Shown here piece after piece: positions 33,849 to 47,229 of a DNA stretch of 64,000 nt. A model generated the notes under the pieces. That model worked only from the letters and a program-made list of their open reading frames with translations. It was not told the origin of the DNA and made no database searches. Both the position numbers and the translations under genes were made by a program. Source of the stretch: Cristatella mucedo (taxonomy: Eukaryota > Bryozoa > Phylactolaemata > Cristatellidae); NCBI GenBank assembly GCA_009760855.2, contig WPIO01000001.1, positions 12,219,501-12,283,500 of the forward strand, in the 5' to 3' direction. The stretch's first letter is position 1. Each line of letters begins with the position of its first letter.

Positions 33849-34232
33849 GCATTCGGCCAGTCATGCAAGTCAATTGTGTTATGTGTGCATTGCTTGAGGC
33901 TGCTTTCTGGAACTGTGCTTTTTTCAATTTTATCAAAGCAAATTTTTTTCAGTAGCTGTATTCACCACATGTATGTCTAGAGAATTTGTGCGTGGGGGGT
34001 AATCACAGAGTCTAAGCGTGTGCGTGAGCCATGTCTGCTAAGTTAATCGACTCTCTGCCATCGTGATGACTAGCAAGGAATTGCAAGTAGCTACACGAAA
34101 GGGTAGAGCCATTTAACAACCTCAGTCTAATTAGCATATTTAGCACGACAGCCGAAAACTGCTCACTCTAATGTCCCGTTCGGAGTGAGGCGCATCATAT
34201 GATGAGCATAGTTTTCAGATTCCTCAGAAAGT

Positions 34233-34233
<1 letters not shown>

Positions 34234-34289
<56 letters not shown>
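34234..34289. repeat. (GA)n microsatellite
   Basis: About 28 GA units. Confidence 0.95.
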
Positions 34290-34291
<2 letters not shown>

Positions 34292-34922
34292 TATGGCTAC
34301 TACTGGTATGGGGTCATCATCGGTCTTCTTCTTAATATGACATGATGCCACTCCCAGCTTTTGGATACTAGTTGCACCTGCTTACTGTGACAAGTACCAA
34401 GTCGACGACTTTTCAACAGTAACCTATTAGCACTCTGCATACTATTCTGTGTTTAGGGGAGCATCCACAACTCCTGTTTTTGTGCATTGGCATGCAATGG
34501 TAGTTTAACTGAGCAGTCTTGCTTATTGCAGGCCATATGCCGTTCAGCTTGTTCTAGTGGTTCTTCTACTTAAACGAAGCAGCCATGTCTACTAGTTCCT
34601 GTTCGCTATTGGCACTGCTTAGTAATGTCAAATTGTCATAAACGAGGTCTTGCATATTGCTGTTTGCTTCGTCCCATCCACAGCACCTTTCCCGAGAGTT
34701 AACGTCGGCTGCACTCCCTTTTATTGTAGCAGATTGTGCTGGAATCTTGCCAGTTGTCCTGCCTGCGTAGGCTTTTGGGTAGTCAGTCCTTAAAGTTCAA
34801 TTTCGTACTGCTGCTTCGTTGCCTCAAATCATTATACTTATTGCCAGGCTGAAGTTTCTGAGTATCGCGTGACAGACAAAATAGGGGTTGGTTTTACCAC
34901 CCAGGTTTGCCAATAGCTTTGC
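34290..34922. other. no gene recognised
   Basis: No open frame of interest and no repeat family recognised in this stretch. Confidence 0.4.
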
Positions 34923-35864
34923 TACATTGGCCACATTACACCACTTCTCGCCGACCTGCAGTGGCTACCAGTTAAGCAACGGATTGACTTCAAGGTTTTG
35001 TCGCTCACTTTTAGGTCACTTCATATTCCAAAGCGACCTCTCGTTAGACGACCACATCAGCTCCACAGTCAAATCAGCCTATTTTCAGCTTCATAACATT
35101 GCTAAAATTAGGGCTTGTTTAGATAAGGATACCACCTCCAAGTTGGTCCATGCATTCGTGACATCTCGTCTCGACTTCTGCAACTCACTGCTTACTGGCC
35201 TACCAGCATGTGCGATCAGGCGATTGCAGCTGGTGCAAAACTCTGCAGCTAGGCTTGTCTGTCGTGAGCGTCGCAGTTGCCACATTACTCCACTTCTCGC
35301 CGACCTGCACTGGTTACCAGTCAAGCAACGGATTGACTTCAAGGTTTTGTCGCTCACTTTTAGATCTCTTCATTCTATGGCTCCAGCCTATCTTTCAGAT
35401 ATACTACCCCATCAGGCAAAGCATCGTACCACTCGCTTTTCGGAATCCAACAGTCTAGAAATACCTCGTACAAACCTTAAATCCTTTGGAGACCGTGCAT
35501 TTAGCTCGTATGCTCCCACAGCCTGGAACTCCCTCCCGACCTGCATCAGAACATCCCCTGACCTGACCACATTTAAAAGAAACTTAAAAACATACCTATT
35601 TAGGACAGCATTTAGTGGATCCTTGTGATTCGTCCTCGATGTGCTTATGCGTGCTGACACTGTTCATGCTGCCACTAACCACATTTGCATGTTGACCCAG
35701 TGCATGTAACCCCTAACCATGTTATTCATTTTGTTTGTTTTTCAAGCATGATTTTACTTACTATTCTATTGCGTATCACTTTGCAGCAAATGTAAAGCGC
35801 CTAGAAAGAGATTAAGTTCTCTGAGGGCGCTTTATCAAGTGCAATATTATTATTATTATTATTA
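34923..35864 (+). mobile_element. LINE family A, copy 4, internally rearranged
   Basis: A 3' pol segment followed by the full 3' UTR and an ATT run at 35844-35864. The first 100 bp (about 34926-35025) correspond to the LHWLPVKQRIDFKVL region, which belongs downstream. It is then joined directly to the earlier 'FQSDLSLDDHI' region, so the LHWLP block occurs twice. The frame is open across the join to 35628 (ending LKTYLFRTAFSGSL). It is very close to copy 3 in sequence. Confidence 0.9.
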
Positions 35865-36356
35865 CTTCATTCTTTGGCTCCAGCATCTCTCTCAGATATA
35901 CTCCCCCATCAGGCCAAGCATCGTACCACCCGCTTTTCGGAACCCAACAGTCTAGAAATACCTCGTACAAACCTCAAATCCTTTGGAGACCGTGCATTTA
36001 GCTCGCATTCTCCCAAAGCATGGAACTCCCTCCTGACCTGCGTCGGAAAACCCGATGACCTGACCACATTTAAAAGAAACTTAAAAACACACCTATTTAG
36101 GACAGCATTTAGTGGGTCCCTGTGATTCGTCCTTGATGTACTTATGCGTGCTGACACTGTGCATGCTGCCACTAACCACATTTGCATGCTGAGCCTGTGC
36201 ATGTCACCCCTAACCATGTTATTCATTTTGTTTGTTTATCAAGCATGATTGTACTCACCGTTCAATTGCATTTCACTTTACAGCAAATGTAAAGCGCCTA
36301 GAATGAGATTAAGTTATCTGAGGGCGCTTTATCAAATGCATAATTATTATTATTAT
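35865..36356 (+). mobile_element. LINE family A, copy 5, inserted at the tail of copy 4
   Basis: Begins immediately after the ATT run of copy 4 with the 'LHSLAPASLSDILPHQAKHR' segment and ends with its own 3' UTR and ATT run at about 36337-36359. It is 5'-truncated within the last 85 codons. Sequence differences from copy 4 show it is a separate insertion, not a tandem duplication. Confidence 0.88.
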
Positions 36357-37629
36357 TATTTGCTGCAGCATGCAAGCATGGTGGCTTTTTTGGAGCTCTC
36401 GTATTCCTCGTTGCCGAGGCCTCCAGTAGAACTGGCCGGGTTTGCTAGTGGTGCTGTCCCCACCCAGGAGAGGGGATGACAACATAGACGACCATGACTC
36501 ATTCGTTCTCCAAAGTTTCAGGCATAAAATCGCTATAGATTCCGGCTACCCCGTGGCCCAACAGCCAGACTAGCTGCGTGTGCGCGTGTGTTTTGTGTGT
36601 ATGCGCGTGCACCGTGTCGGCTGGCCACACCCCAGGACTTAAACAGCTTAATCTTGCCTGATATCTTGTTTTACACTACTTCTCAGTTCTTGACTTATTT
36701 AGTCTGGCTCGGATGGCCCAGCCCTGCTGCTGGGGGATCTGCGCTGACCGTCTGGTGGACTGTTAATTGTCATTAAACCGCTACACTTAATCTAGGGCAC
36801 TCATGAGACGGACCTTTATTGTGATGTAGGCAACTGCAGCCAGTGCCCTGATAATAAAGGGAGCTCCTACAACAAAGCTTGTGACCTGCAAGGCTTGCCG
36901 TTGCTTGGCTCCAGCTTCACTGCTCGCTGCGAGCGCTGCGCAACTTTGTTCTCAACTCACTAGAATAAACTTCCATCATTCTTTTGCATAAAGACCATTG
37001 GCAGCAGAGCGTCGGCAAGTGTCATTTGCTCCGAGTTCCAGAACTTCGTTCTTAACTCTTGTTCGTAATGATGGCTTGTGTCGGCCAATGATGTAGCAAC
37101 ACTTTCCTACTTGCTGTTATCTGCCACCGCCTGGCTTTTATCTCATGCTACATCCTTGCTAAACCCTTAGTCAGCTGCGCTTCTACTTCGTCTATGCTCT
37201 GTGCTTCGACTGCGGTATACACGAGCTGCTTTTGTTTGACCACTGAATGCCCTTAAAAAATTATTAATTAGCTCGTGGATGTTTCATAGTAAACACTACT
37301 GGGATGATAGGGACACAGATGCGCCAGTCTGCATTACTCAGCTAGAGCCCCCTTGCGATGACATGCAAAGGAAAAGCCTTGACAGCTGTTTCCTTGTTAA
37401 GGTCACGGGTACAGGAACCAATTTGTTCCTTCGCCCTTTATTTATATGGCTAATTAGACAACCTGGCTTTTGGCTACCTTTAAGGGGCCGCTGCATCTGC
37501 AACTTTGTTTGCCTTGAGAATTTTCTTTTAATCTTGATGAGTGTTATCCTGCCTCCTATTGTATTAATACAGCCAGTAGTCATGCCAATTTTCATCGCTG
37601 CTAAGCATACGTAAGCAGAGTCCTCCAAG
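36357..37629. other. no gene recognised
   Basis: Scattered short frames only. A plus-strand frame at 37279-37614 has hydrophobic stretches but no recognised family, splice sites or promoter. Confidence 0.4.
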
Positions 37630-37889
37630 CAGTGGCAGAGCCTGAGTGGAGGCAGATGGGCATTTACCCCCTCTACCGCAGCAACAATCTGGGCCGCCTT
37701 CTATCAACCAAATTATGTTTTAATTCCACTCGATGAGCAACTGCAGAGTTCGAATCGAATAAACGCTAAGATTGGCTCTCTAATTATTCAATAATTTGCT
37801 GGCCCAGCCCTGCCTTCGTGTGCTGTCAACATTGTGACAACATTTTGCGTGTCTTCCCCCAGATGAGAATCCTGGCCCCTCCGCCACTG
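37630..37889. mobile_element. hAT-like MITE, copy 1
   Basis: Terminal inverted repeats CAGTGGCAGAG... and ...CTCCGCCACTG are flanked by imperfect 8-bp duplications (CCTCCAAG and CTTCTAAG, six of eight matching). The interior shares 'gggcatttaccccctctacc' and 'gagaatcctggcccct' with a second copy at 47.23-47.51 kb. No transposase. Confidence 0.65.
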
Positions 37890-38595
37890 CTTCTAAGCAT
37901 TCATGTATATTCAGTGAGTCCACGTGTTCATACTTATGCAGTCCATCAGGCTTTTGTGAATTCTTATGAAAGTCTAGTACCACCGACTACTTTCCTTGTA
38001 TGCCTACCTGTACACAGCACTTGCTGTTGTGTGGCTGCTTAATTCCCCAACTTTCATGTGCACGTGTTGCAATTCTTTCCTTTTCAAGTTATGCTACTCG
38101 ACCGAGCCCATCTGATTTGAGTTGTGATGACTATCTTAGCACTGAGTAGTGCATTGTCTGGCCATTTCTACTGCCCATTCCGCGACCCCATCCTCATCCT
38201 CCACAATGAGCTCATTTGGCCATTTGAGGCGCGGCTCCTTGTGCTCCTCAGTTGCTTCCTAGAAGGGCATTAATTCACATAAACCTTACTCTAGATGCTG
38301 GGGCTTGATTGGGACGCTTAATAAGTGAGGAGAGAGTACGTTGCCAGCATGGGAGTGGCTTGTAAGTCTGATGATGCCCTGCCCTTGGGTCACAGCCTAG
38401 GGGTGAGGCGCTTGCACTTCCCGACCTAGTTCATTGATACAAGTCCTGTAGCTGGCAATCCTTTATTGTCCACCACAACTGGGATAATAGTCTCTAAGAC
38501 CGGTCTGCTATTTTTTGCTATCACTGAGCCCCCCCCCCCCCCCCGTGGCAGACATTCTGTTGTTCTTCCGGCCGTGTCTCAACATCACATCCACC
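37890..38595. other. no gene recognised; poly-C at 38528-38544
   Basis: Only short frames. A 17-base C run is the only structural feature. Confidence 0.4.
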
Positions 38596-38667
38596 CACTT
38601 TCAGCTACGTAATATTGCGAAAATGTGGGCCTGCTTAGACAGGGATACCGCGTTTAAGTTGGTCCAT

Positions 38668-38838
38668 AATAAATAAATAAATTCATTTGTGACATATAAT
38701 TTATTAGTGTAGCACCCCAAGATAACTTAATCTCTATTCAGGTGCTTCACATATGGCTCGGTGCTCGAGCCCACGACCTCAGCCAGACCTTAGCCGGGCG
38801 GGCACCTTAACCGCTGGACCAAACCAGCTCGGCTCGGG
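38668..38838 (-). mobile_element. tRNA-derived SINE, family A, copy 2
   Basis: Minus-strand copy with ATTTATTT-type tail at 38668-38685, then the complement of the conserved body, 'tcgagcccacgacctcagcc' (B box) and 'accttaaccgctggaccaaa' (A box). It is inserted within LINE copy 6. Confidence 0.85.
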
Positions 38839-39296
38839 ATATCCTGTCTCGAAATCTGTAACTCACTGCCTGCAAGTCTACCAGCCTGTGCAAAACTCTG
38901 CATCTAGGCTTGTCTGTCATGAGCATGGCAGTTGCCACATCACACCACTTATTGCTTACCTGCACTGGCTCCCAATCAAGCAACCCATCGACTTCAAGGT
39001 TCTGTCACTCACTTTTTGGTCCTTTCATTCTCTCGCCCCTGCCTACCTATCAGAACTACTCCCCAACCAGGCTAGGCATCGTACCACTCGCTCTTCTGAC
39101 TCAAATCATCTAGAGATGCATCGAACGAATCTGAAATCCTTTAGAGACCTCACCTTTAATTCATGTGGTCCCAAAGCCTGGAACTCACTCCTGACTGATT
39201 TCACAACTTCCCCCTCACTGACATTTAAAAAGAAGTTAAAAACGCTCGTGCTTCTCACAGCATTTGCTGGGTCCTAGCTGATTAAACAGCCTCTTT

Positions 39297-39445
39297 TTGT
39301 ATAGCGACAGAAGAGCCTTTACGGCTATCACCACCGCTTGCAGTGGCGATAAAGAATCGCCCACCGCAGGAATCGAACCCATGACCTCGGTACCGAGGTC
39401 GTGAAAGCAACCACCTTACCTAGTGTGCCATCACTGCTCACCGGT
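39297..39445 (-). mobile_element. tRNA-related SINE, family B, copy 2
   Basis: 'ggctatcaccaccgcttgca', 'caccgcaggaatcgaaccc' and 'gcaaccaccttacctagtg' match the copy at 42.74 kb. GGGTTCGATTCC on the minus strand is a near-canonical B box. Inserted in the 3' UTR of LINE copy 6. Confidence 0.85.
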
Positions 39446-39690
39446 CCTTGTGACGTGTCCTTTGTGTGCTTATGCATTCTGACACTGTACTTGCTACCAC
39501 TATCAATATTTGCTTGTTGACACTTTGCATGTTACCACTTGCCATATGATGCATGTTGACACTTGTGTTACCAGTGACCATATAATCAAGCTTCCTTTAC
39601 GGCTTATGTAAAGTGTCTAGAAAATGATACAAGTTCCTTGAGGTCCCAACAAATGTATTATTATTACTATTACTATTGTTAATATGCACC

Positions 39691-41533
<1,843 letters not shown>

Positions 41534-41959
41534 GTTGAGCTTGCCTTATGGGATACGGCTGGGCAGGAAGACTATGATCGTCTAAGGCCACTGTCGTACC
41601 CTGATACAGACGTCATCTTGATGTGCTTCTCGATCGATAGCCCGGACAGCTTAGAAAACATACCGGACAAGTGGACTCCTGAAGTGCGACATTTCTGCCC
41701 TAACGTGCCCATTATACTCGTGGGTAACAAGAAAGACCTTCGAAACGATCCTAACACTATCAGGGAGCTGGCCAAGATGAAACAGGAGCCTGTCAGGGTC
41801 GATCAAGGTCGTACAACGGCAGAGAACATAGCTGCTTCCGGCTACCTGGAGTGCTCAGCCAAAACTAAAGACGGAGTGCGCGAGGTCTTTGAAACAGCTA
41901 CGAAAGCTGCCCTCCAAGTGAAAAAGAAGAAGCGAGTGGGGAAGTGCACAATGCTGTGA
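41534..41959 (+). CDS. rhoa: Rho GTPase exon 2a: complete C-terminal module a
   Basis: A single exon encoding residues 53-193 of a RhoA-like protein, ending in a stop. Together with exon 1 it gives 193 residues, exactly the length of vertebrate RhoA. It contains switch II with DTAGQ (catalytic Gln63) and [12 protein letters not shown], the G4 motif NKKD, the Rho insert region ([19 protein letters not shown]), the G5 motif ECSAK, and a polybasic tail KKKKRVGK followed by the CAAX box CTML. Leu at the end predicts geranylgeranylation. The acceptor is 'tcgtttgtag' and the entry phase is 0. Unlike module b it has no internal intron, so one of the two modules has gained or lost an intron. A possible poly(A) signal ATTAAA lies at about 42537. 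Confidence 0.96.
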   Translation, partial: VELALWDTAGQEDYDRLRPLSYPDTDVILMCFSIDSPDSLENIPDKWTPEVRHFCPNVPIILVGNKKDLRNDPNTIRELAKMKQEPVRVDQGRTTAENIAASGYLECSAKTKDGVREVFETATKAALQVKKKKRVGKCTML

Positions 41960-42591
41960 GCTCATTGTCTGAACTGACGAGGAGCTGTATATTTATAGCA
42001 CAGGTTCTACAAGTACAGTTTTGTCTGACAGGACCGTGTTGGGGGGCTTCATCCTCCTCAGGTGCAGTCAAGCCGAACTTTAGCAGTTCTTCACCTATGG
42101 CAGTGACATAGCCGCCGTAATAGTGCATGCTTTGTAATTTTTAACTTTGTGCATTACAAAGGCACTTCCCCATTCTGCTTAGTTTATTGCATGTGTTGAG
42201 CATGAGGAATCATAATGATGTGATGCATGAGCAAGCTGCGGCCTTGAGAAGCATAATTTTTAGCTAGCCTGCCAGTATCTCGAGTACTCGGTGAACCGTA
42301 CTAATTCTGTAGAAATTATTGAGTGCTGGTGCAAATGTGCTTTGGCCTACGACATTATGGTGTCTTATCATTACTTTGCCACAATCATTCCTATATACCG
42401 TTTGAATACTTAACAGCTCAGACCATCATGCTTATGATTGCTGGCTCTTCCTTATGTTGAACGATGACCAAACCCTGTTAAGTTCTTGTATTGTACCTAC
42501 AACTGATCGGGATGAGGTTTTCTGTCTCGTTTTGTTATTAAACAAGTTAATCATTGCTGAATACGAGCCTTTTTAAGGTCAGCTGATTGAA

Positions 42592-42740
42592 CGCCGAGCT
42601 GGTCCAGCGGTTAAGGTGCTCGCCCCGACCAAGGTCTGGCTGAGGTCGTGGGCTCGAGCCCTGAGGCATATGTGAAGCCCCTGAATAGAGATTAGATTCT
42701 CTTGGGGCGCTATATAAATGAATTTTATTTATTTATTTAA
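42592..42740 (+). mobile_element. tRNA-derived SINE, family A, copy 3
   Basis: The clearest copy. The A box is around 42599-42612 ('ctggtccagcggtt') and the B box GGGCTCGAGCCC at 42650-42661. The body continues 'gaatagagattagattctc', 'ttggggcgctatataaatg' and ends with an ATTT repeat. Its tail touches the tail of an inverted SINE B. It lies between rho modules a and b. Confidence 0.9.
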
Positions 42741-42881
42741 CACTCATTTATATAGCGGCTGCAGAGCCTCAACGGCTATCACCACCGCTTGCAGTGGCGA
42801 CAAAGGAACACCCACTGCAGGACTCGAACCCACGACCTGGCTCATGAAGAGCAAGCCTTCTACAACTGGGCTATGGCCCAA
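42741..42881 (-). mobile_element. tRNA-related SINE, family B, copy 3
   Basis: On the minus strand: a tRNA-like head with 'tagcccagttgtagaaggc' (A box) and GGTTCGAGTCC (canonical B box), then 'gcaagcggtggtgatagcc', ending 'cgctatataaatgagtg'. Tail-to-tail with SINE A copy 3. Confidence 0.9.
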
Positions 42882-43127
42882 GGGTAAAGATGGAGGTCAT
42901 CGTTGCACTTCAAGTAGTTTGGCACTCTGCCTGTTACTACGTTATTTGTCAGTAGACACTTTAGTCTGATAGGGCCTGCTGTACATGGCGATCTCGTTTC
43001 TGAAATTCTTCATCCACTTTTGGTTGCACTTGTGTTGAGAGATGTTGTGCTTTGGTAGTTACAGTATATGTGCTTTGCTCTAAGAACTGTAACTGCTTGG
43101 TTTTTGCTAAGCAAGCGATGTTCACAG

Positions 43128-43277
43128 GTTGAGCTGGCACTTTGGGACACGGCTGGACAAGAAGACTATGACAGGCTTCGACCATTGTCTTACCCTGACA
43201 CAGACGTTATTCTCATGTGCTTTTCTATAGACAGCCCCGACAGCTTGGAGAATATACCAGAGAAGTGGGTGCCAGAG
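43128..43277 (+). CDS. rhoa: Rho GTPase exon 2b (residues 53-102), alternative
   Basis: Fifty codons, phase 0 at both ends, between the acceptor 'gcgatgttcacag' and the donor 'CCAGAG|gtgtgt'. It carries [17 protein letters not shown] (switch II, Gln63) and ends in IPEKWVPE. Compared with the start of exon 2a, 48 of 50 residues are identical (differences at residues 97 and 100), while 27 codons differ synonymously. That is strong evidence of long purifying selection, against a recent or dead duplicate. No N-terminal exon precedes it, so it needs exon 1 at 39892 (alternative splicing) to make a GTPase. Confidence 0.94.
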
Positions 43278-44329
43278 GTGTGTTTAACCATTTGCTGTTG
43301 CACTTGTGGTAGCTAGCCTGTTGTTTTGTTGTTCGGCATAATTTTTTGCTCGCATAGGGGTCAACTTGGTTAATAAGCCGTCCATGTCAAATTTTGTGTA
43401 TACGAGTGATATTGCAAACAACGCCTTAAGACAAGAATGTTACAGGATTCCATTCGAGCCAGTTCTGATTTCATCAGTCTTCCTAGTTAATTGTGAAGCT
43501 TTCTGTTAAACTAAGTAAGTCCGTCAAACTCCGCTAAGGGAAACTGTTATCTCAAGCTTGGCATACGTTAGAGAAAGTGCTTACCGGTAGTTAGGGCCAT
43601 GACAGACCACTCAATGGACGTACAGGCTGCTTCGAATCTGGATATATGCATACCTGCTGCAAATCTGTGTTCTCTAAACACACACACACACACACACACA
43701 TGTAGCATCTTAAATTGGGAGCACGGACCTATTAGCTGGTGTAAAATCATAATGTGAGGAATCTGCGATAATGTAAAGGTCCTGGTTGCTACTAAATGTG
43801 TAATTACGGTATGGTTGTTCCCTACTATTTTATATCGTGTTAGCTAATCCACCCGCTGATTTCGGTAAGCTAGGGGATGTCTTGACTGACAATGACAGAC
43901 GACTATATGTGAACAGCTTAGCTTGATAATTAAGAGGCTGGGGGATTATCGAAGCAGCCGCATAGTGTTGAAGCCGGCGGCTCAGAGTAGGCAGTTAAAT
44001 GTAGCACTGCTTAGTAGTTTGTGCCTGCCATCAGCCCCTTTCGAATGGTGCTGCCCAGTGCAATTCAGCTTCAAATGAGTAGACTTGAACTGGCCGGCGA
44101 AGTGGCAACTCTAGCCAAAACAATTAAGATGAATATACATGGTTATAGGTCATCAACCGTGTTGTCGATGTTGAGGTTTGACCTATACTTATTTGTATGT
44201 AATTCAACTACTTGGCTTCTCAATCTAGCTATAGTGAAAATTAAGACCTATGAGTCGGCGCTATTTTCGCTTAGTCTCGACCATTAGCTCCGCCGTTGGA
44301 CTCATTACTTGAGCCTCGTGGTGTAATGT

Positions 44330-45110
44330 TAAGTGGAAGTAGTCCTGCACCGGAAGTAGTCACCATCTTCCGGCACCGCTACCTTAATGGAAAGACACTT
44401 TGGCTGACCTTGGCAAAAAGGTCTAACCAAGCTTCCGTCGGTTAGGTTCTGAAAGTAGTTACAATGTTTGATGTAGCGTCCCAAGAGAAACAAATCCCTA
44501 TCCAGATGCTTTATAACTAACTCATAGCAAGAGAAACAATAACTAAGAGTTACTGAGGAGCAAGATATCTTGCTAGAACGCGATGACACTAAGGGCTACT
44601 TGTTAGTAGGACTCCTGGTTAGTGAGGTCAGCTGAATCATGTACAGGTAAGCCCCCCAAAGCACTCACCGAAACAAGACCAAAGTTCACTGGGGAGCATG
44701 TTGAGCGGACCAAGCCAACTTCGTATGAGAATTTAATGATGCAAAGTTAATCCAGGTCGTTACAGAAGCTGTAACAGGTGCATGTGAGGTGGTGGCCCGA
44801 TCGAAAGGTTTTAATGTAGTTCGAAGAACGGCGATACGCCTGGAACCCAAGGAACACTGCAAGAGCACAGGAGTAAGATCAGATAGCTATGCGAGTGGAG
44901 CGACCTGTAGGCCAAAGAGGTTCTTGAAGTTGATTCAACGCTGAAAGCCTCTAAAGCTCGGACAGAAGTGGTGTGGAAGCTGCGCCGTTGACGACAGACC
45001 GGTTGTCGCTCAGGCTGCCGCAACACATTCGCTTAGTCCATTGTAAGGCAGATCAGAGCTCACTCTGCTGGTATTACGACAGCACCGTCGCCAATGAGCT
45101 ATCGCGTCTG
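44330..45110 (-). mobile_element. degraded LINE sequence (family A-like)
   Basis: A 3'-tail remnant at 44470-44512 ('gatgtagcgtcccaagagaa', 'tatccagatgctttata') and, near 44965-45030, sequence resembling the 'aagtgg..tgtgg.a.ctgcg.cg...acgacaga' part of family A on the minus strand. Heavily mutated. Confidence 0.45.
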
Positions 45111-45555
45111 TTATTGCTTTTTGTTTTATTCTTTGAAAGCTCATTTGGTATTGTGCAGCAGCAAGTAAAGGATGGTGCGACGTAAATTTGATCTACCTGT
45201 TTCACTGCAACGATACGTTCAGAGAAAGTGTATTCCGATAAATTGTCATGGATGGATGATTCCAACAGTCTTGAGGCACTGCTGGCCAAGCGAAACATTA
45301 AATCAGCCAGAGTAAATATCTGAAATGTAACCAAGTTATTAATATAAGCAAGAACAGAGCTCTTAAACTGGTTATAACCGCCGATTAACGGTGGCTCGCT
45401 ACAAGACCACTACCATCACACTTAAGAGACCTCACCGGCCAAAAGGTTAGACGCTATACTGGCTGATCTTGGGGCTTTAGCAAATGGAACGACACGACGA
45501 GCTAGAAGCAGTGGAAATATCATCAACGTTTTTAACTGTTAAGGTTATTTTGTCT

Positions 45556-45556
<1 letters not shown>

Positions 45557-45643
<87 letters not shown>
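45557..45643. repeat. (CT)n microsatellite
   Basis: About 43 CT units. Confidence 0.97.
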
Positions 45644-45646
<3 letters not shown>

Positions 45647-47229
45647 AGCAGTAGCACCACTGGCCTTTTCGTACACACAGGCTGGTTTTTCAAGCATTCT
45701 TCTCGCTGACGACTGAGCATGGAGGATCCTGTTGAGTATTAAAGTTCCGGTGCGTTTCGAATGTCTCTCTACCTTTCAAAATATTAGAATATTGCACTTC
45801 AAAATGCGTGGATGCTAAGGCGCTAGAAGTTAGTAGGTAAGGTATCGGCATAACAGTGTACGCCCCACCCCTGACAAGCGGACTAATGCCCGGATGTGAG
45901 ACTTCGAAACAGCCATTGAAAGTTAATTGCACGTCAAGATCTGTCATGGGCTTCAGGTCCTACTATTGTAATACTTGAATTTTACTAATCGAAGTTGACT
46001 TTTTAAGTCAGAAAAAGTAAACTATTGGTTTTATCGGCTATCGCAAGGACCTAAAATCTATTCTGACACATGAAATTCTTTACGGTAGTTAAATTGAGGT
46101 TTCAAGCTCGAGCCCGTCTTTGGGTAGAATTTTCGCCCGTCAATCAAAGTTAACCCTAGTGTTGCGGTTCGCAGCGTCAATGTGGCACTTAAAGCAAGAT
46201 ATTAGCCTGAAGGAGGCTCCAAAATAGCCGTCGCAAGGCTTACTGTGTCGGCAGAATGCGTTCCTGACCGGGAACAAGGCGATTCTAATTACCTTACTTT
46301 ACGTTAATTAGACTCCGCATCGGTGGAGAAATTTCATCGTGACCGCGTCAATCATTACCATCAAAAGCTGGAAATTAAAACGTGGTGGTGCAGAGTCATT
46401 TGGAAATCTATCGCTAGTCCAAGAACTAAAACTCCCACGAAAGTACTGTAGGGGGAGGTATAGAACTAGTACGGCTACTGGCTGGTACCCAGTGGGTGGG
46501 GTGGCGGTCAGTCAACAAGGCGGCTGAAGGGAGCACGGCCCGCCCCTCAGGCCAAGGGGAGCACGGAGTTTCATAGTGCAATACCTACAGGACAAAACAT
46601 TTCCCCCTGAATGCCTTCAATAGGACAATATGGGACGTGTGCTCACTTCGGGGAATGAGTGAAAATACGGAAGGATATTGCTCAAAACTCCTGTCATCCA
46701 AGGTACTTTTGGGTGGAGAAATTAGATCGGACTTTGAGAAAATGGATGCTACAGACATCCTGAACGCTGGAGCCTTGTTCTAAATGACATTCAGACTTCT
46801 GTGAATGCAAAACTGTATACCTCTCAGGATAAACACATTAGAAAACTTACTGCTAGAAAGAGAGGTAGGAACAAATTAGTTTGGATCTTAAAAAGGAAAG
46901 CCTTTGTAGAACGAAAAGGCGATTCGGGAGGATGCCAAATATTGCAAAGGGTTAAGAACTCCCCCGTGCACCGTTTTAGGAGCCGTAAACAGCCATGCAA
47001 TTCCCACTTCGCATCCTTGCACACACCCAGAGCTCTATAAAAATGACATTTATTGCGATACTCACCTAGCTTGAGGTCAGAATATTAACTAGTAGGCGCA
47101 TTGTGGGCTGCTTTCGAAGCCACCAAAGAGCCTATCCTGACATATTCAAATTTCGTGCACGATGCATGAACGAATACCTAATCTAACCAAGAGCGAAATT
47201 CTGAGGCCGTATATAATCCTTCGATAGAG

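Larger units (their letters stand above)
38596..39690 (+). mobile_element. diverged LINE family A copy 6 with two nested SINEs
   Basis: The plus-strand LINE fragments are 38605-38667 (the 'cagctacgtaatattgcg' region), 38840-39296 (C-terminal pol, 'LHWLPIKQPIDFKVL', 'KAWNSLL') and 39446-39690 (3' UTR with ATT-type tail). SINE A occupies the first gap and SINE B the second, so the LINE is older than both. The word GGTCCT occurs on both sides of the SINE B insertion. Confidence 0.8.

Noticed and set aside
43128-43277. Module b of rho considered as a dead pseudogene exon
   Set aside because: Splice sites and frame are intact, and differences from exon 2a are almost entirely synonymous, which is not expected of a pseudogene.
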